Shown: piece by piece, positions 27,371 to 36,832 of the stretch
Numbering within the stretch: position 1 is the stretch's first letter
How the letters are laid out: each line of letters starts with the position of its first letter
Assembly: GCF_013425765.1 (NCBI RefSeq)
Contig: NZ_JACCJZ010000004.1
Span: forward strand, 124,001-188,000
From: Luteimonas deserti
GTDB taxonomy: Bacteria > Pseudomonadota > Gammaproteobacteria > Xanthomonadales > Xanthomonadaceae
DNA length: 64,000 bases
Direction of reading: 5' to 3'
The notes under the pieces: generated by a model
Database searches by the model: none
Told to the model about the DNA's origin: nothing
The model's input: the letters and a program-made list of their open reading frames with translations, nothing else
Made by a program: the position numbers and the translations under genes

Positions 27371-28367
27371 CTGGACGGAGACGATGGTCCGACCATAGGA
27401 CGAACCGCTGCCGGCGACAGCTGGTGCGCACCCTAGGTCCGCAGTGGGCTCGTCGGCAGCCCATGCCTCAGACGGGGCGCCGCGTGCGGACCGCGATGGC
27501 GGGCGAATCCCCGGCCTGTCCGTCCACTCGCCTCCGCGAGGTCCTCAGCGTCTTGAATGGCGTCCGGGTCCACATCCGTGCGGACACGCGCCCGTGGCAC
27601 TGGCCGCTTGCCGGCATCCCCGCTCGTCCCACCGGATGCATGCGACAGGCGGAGGGCCGGCCGGACACGGATCCGGCGCCTGATCGAAGCCGGCCAAGCG
27701 TCGGGCGGGCAGCCGGATCGGCCGCGCTCGCGGTCGCAGTTCCGGTTCACGTCCCGCCGACCGGCCTGCCGGACTCCCGCAATCTGTGGTGCACGCGTCC
27801 AGCCGACCGGCGCGTCACAACTGCGCGGCGTCCTGCTCGTGCCGTGGTCTGCTCCAGCGGGCTGGGCGCGGCAGCATGGCCGGTGAGCGTCGCGGAAGCC
27901 GCAACCGAACGGTGTGTCGGTGAAGTCCTTCAGCGCAACGCGCCACCTCGCCAGCCCGTCGCCTCGGGCGGCGGCGACCTAGGCGATCGAGAGAGGGGGG
28001 CCTGGCTGCTTCCGCAGCCACGCCCGGCTGCGCGGGCACACCGGGTGCCACACGCGACGCGGCCATGAGCGCGCCGCGGGTTTCAACCCCGACGATGCCG
28101 TCGACGTCGGGTCCGTGGGCCTGCCGGAAACGCAGGGACCGCCTCGTCTGTCGGGCACCCGACACTTCGTCGACCTCCGGGGGTGCAGGTGGAGTTCGGT
28201 TCGCGCGGCGTCGGTTGTCAGAGGGCTACCGTGTCCGGCGCTCGGCCATCCGCGACCCTGCGGACCGTGCGTTCGGACCCCCGGCCATGCCGCGCAGGCG
28301 GCCGGTCAGCTGACTCGCCGGTCGGTCGCGCGCTACTGTGTGCGGCCCGCAGTCCCGGATCCACGCC
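27371..28367. other. 997-bp spacer upstream of the lipase and ggt genes
   Basis: This must contain divergent promoters for the lipase (minus) and gamma-glutamyltransferase (plus). Apart from a minus-strand relic of a peptidoglycan-binding domain (28066-28165), no protein-like frame was recognised. It is GC-rich with no repeat seen. Confidence 0.5.
28066..28165 (-). pseudogene. Relic of a peptidoglycan-binding domain
   Basis: On the minus strand a short frame reads RSLRFRQAHGPDVDGIVGVETRGAL, which matches the second half of a PG_binding_1 domain (consensus FQ...GL..DGIVG..T...L). Nothing before it matches the first half and nothing after it looks like a protein. It is probably the remains of a cell-wall-acting enzyme gene. 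Chance resemblance cannot be excluded over so short a stretch. Confidence 0.4.
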
Positions 28368-30083
28368 ATGCCCCGTCTGCTTCCGTCTCTGCTCGCCCTC
28401 GCCATGGTCGGCATCACGATGCCGACCACCGTGGCCGCGGCCGACCGCATCACCGGGCAGCCGTTCGCGACCCGCAGCGAGGTCTACGCGCCCCATGCGA
28501 TGGCCGCGACCTCGCATCCGCTGGCGACCCAGATCGCGCTCGACACGATGAAGGCCGGCGGCAGCGCAGTCGATGCGGCGATCGCCGCCAACGCCGCGCT
28601 CGGGCTGATGGAGCCGACTGGCAACGGCATCGGCGGTGATCTGTTCGCGATCGTCTGGGACCCGAAGACGAAGCGTCTCTACGGCTACGACGGCTCCGGG
28701 CGTTCGCCGCGCTCGCTCACGCTGGCCGAGTTCCAGCGTCGCGGGCTCACCGATATTCCGTCGCACGGCCCGCTGCCGGTGACCGTGCCGGGCACGGTGG
28801 ACGGCTGGTTCGCGCTGCACGCGCGCTTCGGCACGCTCACGATGGCCGAGAACCTCGCGCCGACGATCCGCTACGCGCGCGAAGGCCATCCGGTGCACGA
28901 GGTCATCGCGTATTACTGGGACCGTTCGGTGCCGCGTCTGGGCAAGTGGCCGGGCTTCACCGAGCAGTTCACGATCGACGGCCGCGCGCCGCGCACCGGC
29001 GAAACCTGGCGCAACCCGAATCTCGCCGACACGCTGCAGGCGATCGCCGACGGTGGCCGCGACGCCTTCTACAAGGGCGACATCGCGCGTGTGATCGGCG
29101 ACTACTTCGCCGCCAACGACGGCTTCCTGTCCTACGACGACATGGCCGCGCACACCGGCAACTGGGTCGAACCGGTGTCGACGAACTACCGCGGTGTCGA
29201 CGTGTGGGAACTGCCGCCCAGCGGGCAGGGCATCGCCGCACTGCAGATCCTCAATCTGCTCGAGCCCTACGACCTGAAGTCCTACGGCTTCGGCAGCCCC
29301 GAGCACGTGCATCTGTTCGTCGAGGCCAAGAAGCTGGCCTTCGCCGATCGCGCGCGCTGGTATGCCGATCCGGAATTCCACCCGGCGCCGGTCGCGCGGC
29401 TGATCTCGAAGGAGTACGCCCGCGAGCGCGGCGCGCTGATCTCGATGGACACCGCGCTGCGCGAAGTGCAGCCGGGCACGCCGAAGCAGCTCGACGAGGG
29501 CGACACGATCTATCTGACGACCGCCGACGCCGACGGCATGATGGTTTCGCTGATCCAGTCCAACTACCGCGGCATGGGCAGTGGCATGGCGCCGCCGGGC
29601 CTGGGCTTCATCCTGCAGGACCGCGGCGAGCAGTTCGTGCTGCGCGAGGATCATCCCAACGCCTACGCACCGGGCAAGCGGCCGTTCCACACCATCATCC
29701 CCGGCTTCGCCACCAGGGACGGCGAGCCCTGGCTGAGCTTCGGCGTCATGGGCGGCGCGATGCAGCCGCAGGGGCATGCGCAGATCATCATCAACATGGT
29801 CGACTTCGGCATGAACCTGCAGGAAGCCGGCGACGCGCCGCGCATCCAGCACGACGGCTCGACCGATCCCGCCGGCCAGGCCACGCCGATGACCGACGGC
29901 GGCGAGGTCGATCTCGAATCCGGATTCGCCTACGGAACCGTGCGCGCGCTGATGATGAAGGGCCATTCGGTGCGCTTCGCGCATGGGCCGTATGGCGGGT
30001 ACCAGGCGATCATGAAGAACCCGCACGGCGGCTGGATCGGCGCCAGCGAATCGCGCAAGGACGGTCACGCGGCGGGCTACTGA
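28368..30083 (+). CDS. ggt: Gamma-glutamyltransferase family protein
   Basis: A 571-residue periplasmic Ntn-hydrolase that transfers or hydrolyses gamma-glutamyl groups, as in glutathione breakdown. The signal peptide is about 1-25 (TVAAAD). Landmarks: GGSAVDAAIAAN, GNGIGGDLF, PVTVPGTVDGW and ADRARWYADPEF. The autoprocessing nucleophile is probably Thr380 in GDTIYLTTADADG, followed by SLIQSNYRGMGSG and APGKRPFHTIIP. The substrate may differ from glutathione, because the family includes acylases. Start ATG 28368 begins the signal. It is not obviously in an operon with the genes that follow. Confidence 0.93.
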   Translation: MPRLLPSLLALAMVGITMPTTVAAADRITGQPFATRSEVYAPHAMAATSHPLATQIALDTMKAGGSAVDAAIAANAALGLMEPTGNGIGGDLFAIVWDPKTKRLYGYDGSGRSPRSLTLAEFQRRGLTDIPSHGPLPVTVPGTVDGWFALHARFGTLTMAENLAPTIRYAREGHPVHEVIAYYWDRSVPRLGKWPGFTEQFTIDGRAPRTGETWRNPNLADTLQAIADGGRDAFYKGDIARVIGDYFAANDGFLSYDDMAAHTGNWVEPVSTNYRGVDVWELPPSGQGIAALQILNLLEPYDLKSYGFGSPEHVHLFVEAKKLAFADRARWYADPEFHPAPVARLISKEYARERGALISMDTALREVQPGTPKQLDEGDTIYLTTADADGMMVSLIQSNYRGMGSGMAPPGLGFILQDRGEQFVLREDHPNAYAPGKRPFHTIIPGFATRDGEPWLSFGVMGGAMQPQGHAQIIINMVDFGMNLQEAGDAPRIQHDGSTDPAGQATPMTDGGEVDLESGFAYGTVRALMMKGHSVRFAHGPYGGYQAIMKNPHGGWIGASESRKDGHAAGY

Positions 30084-30136
30084 CAGAGAGCCGCAGCCGA
30101 GGCTAAGCTCGTCCGACACGGATGTGGAGAGGCGGA

Positions 30137-31177
30137 ATGCGCGGTTGGATCCTTTCGGGACTCGCGGTACTGGCCGTCGCCTGCTCGCACCCTGGCGCCG
30201 GCGATGCGGATGCGCGTGTCGGCACTGGCAGCAGCCCACCTCCGTCGATCGGCAGGGCGGAATCGGACGGCCCTGCAGATGGCGCCGTCGGCAGGCAGGA
30301 CTATCTGCTTCGTACCGCGCATGCGCTCGCCCAGCTCGACAGTCCCCGCGAACTGGCGCTGGCGGCGTTGCTCCGGCAGGCGGCCAGCCGTTCCTCGCCG
30401 CCGCAGCCGGGCGATGTCATCGACGCGAACCGGACCCGGGTGCAGTTCGATGGTCTTGCGCGCGAATGGCGCCAGCGCGCTGCAACGCGCGCCGGCGACG
30501 ACGTCATCGCCAACGTTCTCTTGATCATGGGCGCCAGCAAGGGCGATGCCGTCTCGCAAGCCGCAGCCCGGCGCTGGGCCGATGCGCAACCCGACAACAG
30601 TGCGCCGCTGCTGCTGAGCACCGATCTGCCGGTCGACGGCATGCTGCAAGCCGCTGCCGCACGGCACTACGACAGCGCCTATCTCCCGACATTGAGATGG
30701 ATACGCGATGCCTTAAGTGCTTATCCGGCCGAGGCGCAGATCCGTCCATCGGCAGGAGACGCGGAGCCAATGACGGAGCACGTCCACGCCACGATGCTGG
30801 CGCTCGAGCTGTCGACCGGCAACGCCATTTCCGCGTATTCGCGCATCGTGGGCAGCTGCCGCGCCGATGCGCCAGAGGTCCAGACAGCCTGCAGATCGGT
30901 GGCCACGCAGTTGCTCGACGCCGACACAGTGCTCGCCCGCGACTGGGGGCGAGCACTCATGACGCAGCTCGTCGGTCCTGATGGGGAGGCCGCTCGGAAA
31001 AGCGCCTGGACGATCCTTGTGATGCAGCGCGCAACCGCGGAGCACGAGGAGCTCCAGTACACGCGCCTGCTCGATGACGCGTCGATCCGTACCGAGATCG
31101 ACCTGCAGGCTCGCATACTGTCGGATGCCGGCCTTGCATCCGCGCCGCCTTCCGACTGGATGCCGGCGACGCCGTGA
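30137..31177 (+). CDS. Uncharacterised lipoprotein, first of two tandem paralogs
   Basis: A 346-residue protein of no recognised family. The signal ends VLAVAC (lipobox). The mature part is mostly helical with phrases shared with the next gene: DSPRELALAALLR / GPRELALAAVLR, WADAQPDNSAPLLL / WLGEEPTNLAPLLA, LRWIRDALSA / VRWAQSALLR, and a matching end DDASIRTEIDLQARILSDAGL / ADPSLRTEADLVDRALREAG. It lies 54 bp after ggt and 62 bp before its paralog. No catalytic motif is seen. The start is ATG 30137. Confidence 0.75.
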   Translation: MRGWILSGLAVLAVACSHPGAGDADARVGTGSSPPPSIGRAESDGPADGAVGRQDYLLRTAHALAQLDSPRELALAALLRQAASRSSPPQPGDVIDANRTRVQFDGLAREWRQRAATRAGDDVIANVLLIMGASKGDAVSQAAARRWADAQPDNSAPLLLSTDLPVDGMLQAAAARHYDSAYLPTLRWIRDALSAYPAEAQIRPSAGDAEPMTEHVHATMLALELSTGNAISAYSRIVGSCRADAPEVQTACRSVATQLLDADTVLARDWGRALMTQLVGPDGEAARKSAWTILVMQRATAEHEELQYTRLLDDASIRTEIDLQARILSDAGLASAPPSDWMPATP

Positions 31178-31239
31178 ACGGCGTCACGAACCACCATGAG
31201 GGCTGTTGTGCTGACTCTGCTCCGATCCGGGACCTTCCA

Positions 31240-32232
31240 ATGATCCGTCCACTGCTCGCGGTCGCGTGTGCGTTCGTATTTGCGGTATCTGCCGCGTATG
31301 CGCAATCGGCCTACGATCGCGTCGACGCTGAGGATGAGCAGCAGGAAGATGGGGCGGCGGGGAACGCATGGCGCAGCTGGTCGCAGCGCAGCGCCACTGC
31401 GCTCGCCGCAGCCGGCGGGCCGCGCGAGCTCGCATTGGCCGCCGTGCTGCGCCCGCACGATGCGGGGGCGGATGCGCAACGCCTCGCCTGGCAGCGCCGG
31501 GCGGCCGGGCGTGCCGGTGCCGACGTCCTGACCAATGCCTGGCTCGCAGCGAGCGGAGAACCGGACATCCGCGTGCGCGCGGCCCAGCGCTGGCTCGGTG
31601 AGGAGCCGACGAACCTCGCGCCGTTGCTCGCGCGCGGCGGCAGCGTGGACGCCCTGCTGGCCGACGCACGTGGCGCCGGCCGGTTCGATCTGCACATGCT
31701 CGACCAGGTGCGCTGGGCGCAGTCGGCGCTGCTGCGGACGTCGCCCACCGCGGACGAGCGCGCCGCCCTGGCCGGCGCCGGCACATCAGATCCGGTCGAA
31801 CTGGCCACGCTGTCGGCGTCGTCGCTCTGGGCCGGCACGGCCCTGCCCGATCCCGCGCCGTTGCTGCGGGCCTGCGCGCCGACGGCCGTGCGCGGCGATG
31901 CGGTCCGCCTCGGCCGTTGCCGGCATGTCGGCACGGTGATGGCGGATGCGTCCGATACGCAGTTCGGCCGGAGCGTCGGACTGCGGATGCTCGAGCAATT
32001 GGCGGCCACGCCCGCAGAACGGGCGGCTGCACAGGCGCGCCGGCGCACGCTCGACTGGCGGATGCTCGAATGGGGCCGGGCGAGCGCCGCATTGCCGCAC
32101 GGTGGCGCCGGGCAGTTCGTCCGCTTCCTGGCGGATCCGTCGCTGCGGACGGAAGCCGATCTCGTAGACCGCGCGTTGCGGGAAGCCGGCGTCGCGGGCG
32201 AGCCCTCGCCCGGCTGGCAGGTGCCGCGCTAG
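31240..32232 (+). CDS. Uncharacterised exported protein, second tandem paralog
   Basis: A 330-residue protein related to the gene just upstream. It has a cleavable signal (MIRPLLAVACAFVFAVSAAYA) instead of a lipobox, so it would be free in the periplasm or secreted while its sister is membrane-anchored. Helical repeats rich in Ala and Arg fill the body (ADVLTNAWLAAS, RAAQRWLGEE). Its 3' end meets the convergent gene at 32239 with 6 bp between them. The function is unknown; the pair arose by duplication. Confidence 0.75.
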   Translation: MIRPLLAVACAFVFAVSAAYAQSAYDRVDAEDEQQEDGAAGNAWRSWSQRSATALAAAGGPRELALAAVLRPHDAGADAQRLAWQRRAAGRAGADVLTNAWLAASGEPDIRVRAAQRWLGEEPTNLAPLLARGGSVDALLADARGAGRFDLHMLDQVRWAQSALLRTSPTADERAALAGAGTSDPVELATLSASSLWAGTALPDPAPLLRACAPTAVRGDAVRLGRCRHVGTVMADASDTQFGRSVGLRMLEQLAATPAERAAAQARRRTLDWRMLEWGRASAALPHGGAGQFVRFLADPSLRTEADLVDRALREAGVAGEPSPGWQVPR

Positions 32233-32238
32233 CGCCGC

Positions 32239-32976
32239 TCAGCGGTCGATCGGGTACACGCTGGCGACGCGGCAGCGCGTCTCGCCACCGGCGGAGATGC
32301 GACGCAGGATCTCGCCCTCCAGTCCGCCGGCGGTCGCCGCGCGCGAGAACAGGACGTGATCGCCGGCGTGGCCGCAGACCATCCCCGTCCCTGTCCCCGA
32401 GACCAGGGTCAGCACCTCTGCGCCGTCGTCGTCGCACGCCCCGGTGGTCTCGATCCGGTAGCGCCGGTGACCCGACGCCTGGCGCGGAGAGACGTCCACC
32501 TCGATGCCCGAGGGGCCCTGGTGCCAGCTGCGCAGCCAGCGGTTGGCGACGCAGTAATCGGGCGTGCCACGGAATCCACGGACACGCTCGCCGCGGACGA
32601 CCAGGGCGCCGAGCGTCGTGGGCGCCGCCTGTGCCTCGCGCACCAGCGCGGCGTAAGCGCGCGCATCCACTGGCGTGACCAACGCGACCGGGCAGGCATG
32701 GCGTGCGGACTGCACCGCCTCGCCGGGCGCGCCGCATATCCATCCGTCCCGGCCGACCAGACGGGCATCCTCGTCGGCGAGCACGCCGGCGCAATCACCG
32801 GCCAGTCCCAGCCGGTGCCTGCCGCCGTTATCGTCCCGCAGCACCAGGGTGAACGGATCGGCCTGGTGGATCTCGGCGATCGCGCGCGCATCGACGCAGT
32901 GCGGCGCGGGCGGCTCACGCCCTGCAGCGGGCAGGGCCAGCACGGCCAGCAGGCCGAGCATCCAGGTGGGTCGCAT
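32239..32976 (-). CDS. Exported Cys-rich protein of unknown function, possibly two DUF6491-like units
   Basis: A 245-residue secreted protein with signal peptide MRPTWMLGLLAVLALPAAG. It falls into two halves with similar logic: short beta-rich segments and paired cysteines (HCVDARAI ... RLGLAGDCAGVL ... WICGAP; PDYCVANRW ... TTGACDDDGAE ... MVCGHAGD ... ETRCRVASVYPI). The pattern resembles small secreted domains such as DUF6491, but this is not certain. The ATG at 32976 has a strong ggagg 8 bp upstream. It is divergent from the two-domain secreted protein gene. Confidence 0.7.
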   Translation of the reverse strand: MRPTWMLGLLAVLALPAAGREPPAPHCVDARAIAEIHQADPFTLVLRDDNGGRHRLGLAGDCAGVLADEDARLVGRDGWICGAPGEAVQSARHACPVALVTPVDARAYAALVREAQAAPTTLGALVVRGERVRGFRGTPDYCVANRWLRSWHQGPSGIEVDVSPRQASGHRRYRIETTGACDDDGAEVLTLVSGTGTGMVCGHAGDHVLFSRAATAGGLEGEILRRISAGGETRCRVASVYPIDR

Positions 32977-33136
32977 CGTGAACCTCCATGTCACGCCCTC
33001 GCCGGGCGCGCCGAGACTAGCACCGGCGATCGCACATCGACCACCTCGCCCGCGGCTCTTGGCCTTGAAGCCCTGCCGGCGCACACTTCGCGCCAGCGGC
33101 GACAGGGCGTCGGCGCACGGGGAACGGGGACAACTG

Positions 33137-33955
33137 ATGTCAGTAACACGCACCGTCTGCGGCCTGTGCGCCGCACTCGTATTGGTCGGCGGCAGTATGC
33201 CGGCCGGGGCCCAGTCGGGCGGGCGCTTCGTGCTGGGCGCGGGCTTCACGCCCGACCCGCAGACCGCGCAGGGCCGCACCGGTGGCGACACCCAGGCGAG
33301 TCGCTTCGGACCGCAGTGCACCGGGGTGGTCGCCAGCACGCCGCACCACACCATCAGGGTCACGTCGGCGCTCGACCTGCAGCTCGCGCTGGACAGCACC
33401 ACCGACTCCACGCTGGTGGTGGTCGGTCCGGCCGGGGTGTTCTGCGACGACGACAGCGGCGGGCAGCTCGATGCCCGTGTCCAGGCCCGCCTGACGCCGG
33501 GCGACTACGCGGTCTACGTGGGCCACATCGACACCCCCGGCAGCTACACCCTGAGCCTGACCGAACGCGCCGGCGTCACCGCCGGAACATCGAACCAGTA
33601 CGCCGACTTCCGGCTCGGCGCCGGCTTCACTCCCGATCCGCAGGTCGGCACCGGCACCACCGGTGGCCCGGTGCAGGCCAGCACCTACGGTGCGCATTGC
33701 ACCGGCATGGTCGATTCCACGCCCGACCACCGCCTGACCATCACCTCCACGGTGACCCTGCGTCTCGCCGTCACCAGCACCACGGACTCGAGCCTGGTCG
33801 TCCGCGGTGCAGGCAAGGTGCTGTGCGACGACGACAGCGGCGGCGCACTCGATGCGGCCATCGTCGACAGCTTCCGTCCCGGCGAGTACGAGATCTACGT
33901 CGGCCAGCTCGGCGAGCCCGGCGAATACCGGCTGACGCTCAGCGAAACCCGCTGA
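33137..33955 (+). CDS. Secreted two-domain beta-rich repeat protein
   Basis: A 272-residue secreted protein. A signal peptide (cut near AGA-QS) is followed by two copies of a domain of about 115 residues. Each copy starts LGAGFTPDPQ, then TGG...QAS, a single Cys in QCTG/HCTG, S-x-x-x-LVV and FCDDDSGG / LCDDDSGG, and ends YVG...PG-Y-L-LTE. The acidic DDDSGG with one Cys before it in each copy suggests one disulfide and maybe a metal site, like bacterial pre-peptidase C-terminal domains. No enzyme part is present. Start ATG 33137. Confidence 0.75.
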   Translation: MSVTRTVCGLCAALVLVGGSMPAGAQSGGRFVLGAGFTPDPQTAQGRTGGDTQASRFGPQCTGVVASTPHHTIRVTSALDLQLALDSTTDSTLVVVGPAGVFCDDDSGGQLDARVQARLTPGDYAVYVGHIDTPGSYTLSLTERAGVTAGTSNQYADFRLGAGFTPDPQVGTGTTGGPVQASTYGAHCTGMVDSTPDHRLTITSTVTLRLAVTSTTDSSLVVRGAGKVLCDDDSGGALDAAIVDSFRPGEYEIYVGQLGEPGEYRLTLSETR

Positions 33956-34560
33956 CGCTCGGCGCAGCCCGGCCGCACGGGTGACCGGTCCGCGGCCGGC
34001 GCTCACGGTGGAAGCCGAATCCGTCGCGCCGGCGCACCGGCACCGGATCCACGCCGCGCCGCGGCGCGCCACGGCGGTCCGGATCGGCGTCGATGTCGGC
34101 CTCGGCTGCGACGCGCAGGTCGTCGCGGCGAAGTAGCGCCGACGCTGGCCGAGACCGGCGGCACCCGGGCATCCGCGGTCGGCGACGGCCGGTACGCGCA
34201 CTCGACCCGGGTTCACGCCCGATCCGCGAGACGGTGCGGGCGAGACCGGTGGCACGGTCGAGTCCAGCCGCGACGGCGCGGACTGCACGGCATGACGACA
34301 CCATCCCCGACCAGCGCCTGACGCTCCCCGGCACCATCGCGCTGCAGCTCGAGGTCAGCGGCGCCAGCGGCTCCGGCGTCATGGTCGCCGGTCCGGGCAA
34401 GGTGCTGTGCGACGACGTCGAAGGTGCCCGGGCGCTCGACGCCCAGGTGGCCGACATCTTCCGGCTCGGCGAAGACGCGGTCGATGTCGGCCATCCCGGT
34501 CAGGCGGCGACGTACCGGTTGGCGATCAGCGAGGCCAACCGAGCGGACGACGCGCAGGCA
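33956..34560 (+). pseudogene. Decayed third copy of the two-domain protein's repeat unit
   Basis: From 34209 the sequence codes GFTPDPRDGAGETGG, then VESSRDGADCTA and a stop at 34293. The similarity resumes one frame over as DQRLTLPGTIALQLEV, GPGKVLCDD, VADIFRLGEDAVDVGHPG and TYRLAISE, closely matching the intact domains at 33610-33940. At least one frameshift and a loss of the DDDSGG motif show decay. It is either a lost third domain of the gene at 33137 or a dead tandem gene. 33956-34200 shows nothing clear. Confidence 0.75.
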
Positions 34561-35109
34561 TCACTTCACGGGTGACGCCTGCGCCCGCGAGACGCGCCCG
34601 CCCCGTTCCGACGAGAACGTGAAGACGTAGCGCATCCGGATCGGCACCGGATCGACGCGCACGTCCGGACCATCACAGCGCGGATCCGAATCGGGATCGA
34701 TCCCGTCGGGAAAGGTGCAGACGGCGGCGCCGAAGTAACGCCAGCGTTCGAGTGCGGCGCGAACCGCGCGTTCGAACGACGCGACAGCAGCCGAACCGGG
34801 CTCCGCGCAAGCCGACGATTCGCGATCGAACGCGATGTCTTCGACCTCGCCTTCAGTGGTGACGACGAACGTCGTGCACAGGTGCAGAACGCCGTCCAAC
34901 TGCGCGCGCTGCGAAAAGACGGGATCGGGGTCCTCGATCGGCACCGCCATCATGAAGCGCTGGTGCGTCCCGATGACATGCGTCTGTGCCGATGGCGGCA
35001 GCACCAGCGCGCGTTCGACACGCTGCATGCGGTGTGCACAGCCGATGGCGAGTGTCATCGCGATGACGACGGCGAGTGCGGGGAATCCCGAGCTTGCGGG
35101 TGTGCGCAT
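34561..35109 (-). CDS. Lipoprotein with TonB-C-like domain
   Basis: A 182-residue lipoprotein; the signal ends TLAIGC (Cys24). The body resembles the TonB C-terminal fold: LCTTFVVTTEGEVEDIAF, then VASFERAVRAALERWRYFGAAVC. Two extra Cys pairs and a Pro/Asp-rich end are present (FPDGIDPDSDPRCDGPDVRVDP). It has no TM helix and no Pro-rich periplasmic spanner, so it is not an energy transducer itself. It may bind an outer-membrane partner. The start at 35109 has aagga upstream. It overlaps the end of the decayed repeat by antisense. Confidence 0.72.
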   Translation of the reverse strand: MRTPASSGFPALAVVIAMTLAIGCAHRMQRVERALVLPPSAQTHVIGTHQRFMMAVPIEDPDPVFSQRAQLDGVLHLCTTFVVTTEGEVEDIAFDRESSACAEPGSAAVASFERAVRAALERWRYFGAAVCTFPDGIDPDSDPRCDGPDVRVDPVPIRMRYVFTFSSERGGRVSRAQASPVK

Positions 35110-35216
35110 GGCGTGTCCTTGCGACTCCGTGTGGGCGTCGCTGACCGCGGGCTGCCTCGTCGTCCGTTTCGGAGCGCCTTCAGCGTCTGCAGCGCGGCAG
35201 CATGTTCGGCAGCGCC

Positions 35217-36701
35217 TCAGTCCGCGGGTACAGTCCGTTCGCGCGCCCAGCTGCGCAGGCCCTCGACCTGCTCGCGCATCATCACCGACAGCGGGCGGGT
35301 GTCCTGCAGCGCCTCGCGCAGCATCGGTTGCGCCAGCGGCACACCGCCAGCATGCGCGGCATAGAGCGCGGCGACGATGGCCTGCTCGATCTCCGCGCCG
35401 GAAAACCCGGCCGCATCCGCTGCGAGCACCGGCAGGTCGAAGGCCTCCACCGCGAAGCCGCGCCGTGCCAGGTGCACCGCGAAGACATGCGCGCGGGTGT
35501 CCGCGTCCGGCAGGTCGACGAAGAAGATCTCGTCGAAACGGCCCTTGCGCAGCAGCTCCGGCGGCAGGTCGTGGACCTGGTTGGCGGTGGCCACCAGAAA
35601 CACCTTGGACTTGCGCTCGGCCATCCAGGTCAGCAGAAACCCGAGCACGCGTCTCGAGACGCCGCCGTCGCTGTCGCCGCTGGACGCCAGGCCCTTCTCG
35701 ATCTCGTCGATCCACAGCACGACCGGCGCGAGCTGCTCGGTGGAGGCGATCGCCTCGCGCAGGTTGCGCTCGGTTTCGCCGTGGTACTTGTCGTAGAGCG
35801 TGCCGAAATCCAGGCGCACCAGCGGCACGCCGAAGCCGCCGGCGATGGCTTTCGCCAGCAGCGACTTGCCGCAGCCCTGCACGCCGAGCAGCAGCACACC
35901 CTTGGGCGGATCGAGACCCGGCGGGGCGTCGCCTTCGACGAACACGCGACGCCGCTGTTCGACCCAGCGCTTGAGCCGGCGCGCACCGGCGACATCGGCG
36001 AAGCCGGCCGTGTCGTACTCGTAATGCAGATGTCCGCTCTTGTTGAGCAGCTCGAACTTGAGCCTGGCCAGTGCGGGCAGGTCGTTGTGGCCCAGCGCCC
36101 CGTCGACATGGATCAGCTGGCGCGTGATCCGTCGCGCATCGCCCAGCGACAGACCCTGCAGGTTGCGCACGATCTGGCGCACCGCGTCCGCATCGGCTTC
36201 GACCCGCCGCCCGCCGTGCTCCTGCTGGTAGGCCACGGCTTCCTCGCGCACCAGCTTGAGCAGCGCGTCGGCGTCGGGCAGGCGCGGGCGGAGGCGCACC
36301 GCCATCGTTTCCAGATCCGCCGGCAGTTCCACGGTGTGACCCACTAGGACGATGACGTGCGGCAGGCAGTTGCGGCGCTGCACGAGGTCGCGCAGCTGGC
36401 GCTGTGTGCCGGCGTAGCCCAGGTAGGGATGGAAATCGAGCAGCAGATAGATGCCGCGCTGCTCGGCCTCGCGGATCGCGGCCAGGGTATTGCTCGCATC
36501 GGGCGCGGTGTCGGTCTCCGATTCGCCGTCGAGATCGAGCCGGCGCAGGCCCTCGGTGATCGTCCAGCGGTAGAGCGCCCGCCAGACCTGCTGCAGAGAC
36601 TGCCGGAACAGCTCGACCGCGCGCGGCTCGTCGGGCGTCTCCACGACGATCAACGGCGTGTTGGCCCGGATCAGCGCGGCCAGGTCCTGCAGTTCGCTCA
36701 T
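35217..36701 (-). CDS. AAA+ ATPase, Ycf46-like
   Basis: A 494-residue cytoplasmic ATPase. An N-terminal region of about 230 residues has a degenerate P-loop-like fold (TPLIVVETPDEPRAVELF, YLLLDFHPYLG, VIVLVGHTVELP). The AAA+ core follows: Walker A GVQGCGKS, Walker B VVLWIDEIEKG, sensor FLVATANQ, arginine finger in KGRFDEIFFVDLP. The architecture matches the Ycf46/FtsH-like AAA family found in cyanobacteria and some proteobacteria, with no protease part. The ATG at 36701 (MSELQDLAAL) gives a family-like start. Its target is unknown. It is divergent from parA across 131 bp. Confidence 0.87.
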   Translation of the reverse strand: MSELQDLAALIRANTPLIVVETPDEPRAVELFRQSLQQVWRALYRWTITEGLRRLDLDGESETDTAPDASNTLAAIREAEQRGIYLLLDFHPYLGYAGTQRQLRDLVQRRNCLPHVIVLVGHTVELPADLETMAVRLRPRLPDADALLKLVREEAVAYQQEHGGRRVEADADAVRQIVRNLQGLSLGDARRITRQLIHVDGALGHNDLPALARLKFELLNKSGHLHYEYDTAGFADVAGARRLKRWVEQRRRVFVEGDAPPGLDPPKGVLLLGVQGCGKSLLAKAIAGGFGVPLVRLDFGTLYDKYHGETERNLREAIASTEQLAPVVLWIDEIEKGLASSGDSDGGVSRRVLGFLLTWMAERKSKVFLVATANQVHDLPPELLRKGRFDEIFFVDLPDADTRAHVFAVHLARRGFAVEAFDLPVLAADAAGFSGAEIEQAIVAALYAAHAGGVPLAQPMLREALQDTRPLSVMMREQVEGLRSWARERTVPAD

Positions 36702-36832
36702 GGGGTGCGGTGATGACGGCGGAAGAGCGGCGATGGTAGCGGGCCGGGGCCTGCGCCGTAACGCGCGCGACGCGGTCGCGGCGTCCACGCCAGCGGTGTA
36801 CGCTCGGGCGCTGGTGGATTGCGGAGGCTGCG

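Noticed and set aside
28218..30239. A 673-codon minus-strand frame
   Set aside because: Shadow of gamma-glutamyltransferase; no protein features of its own.
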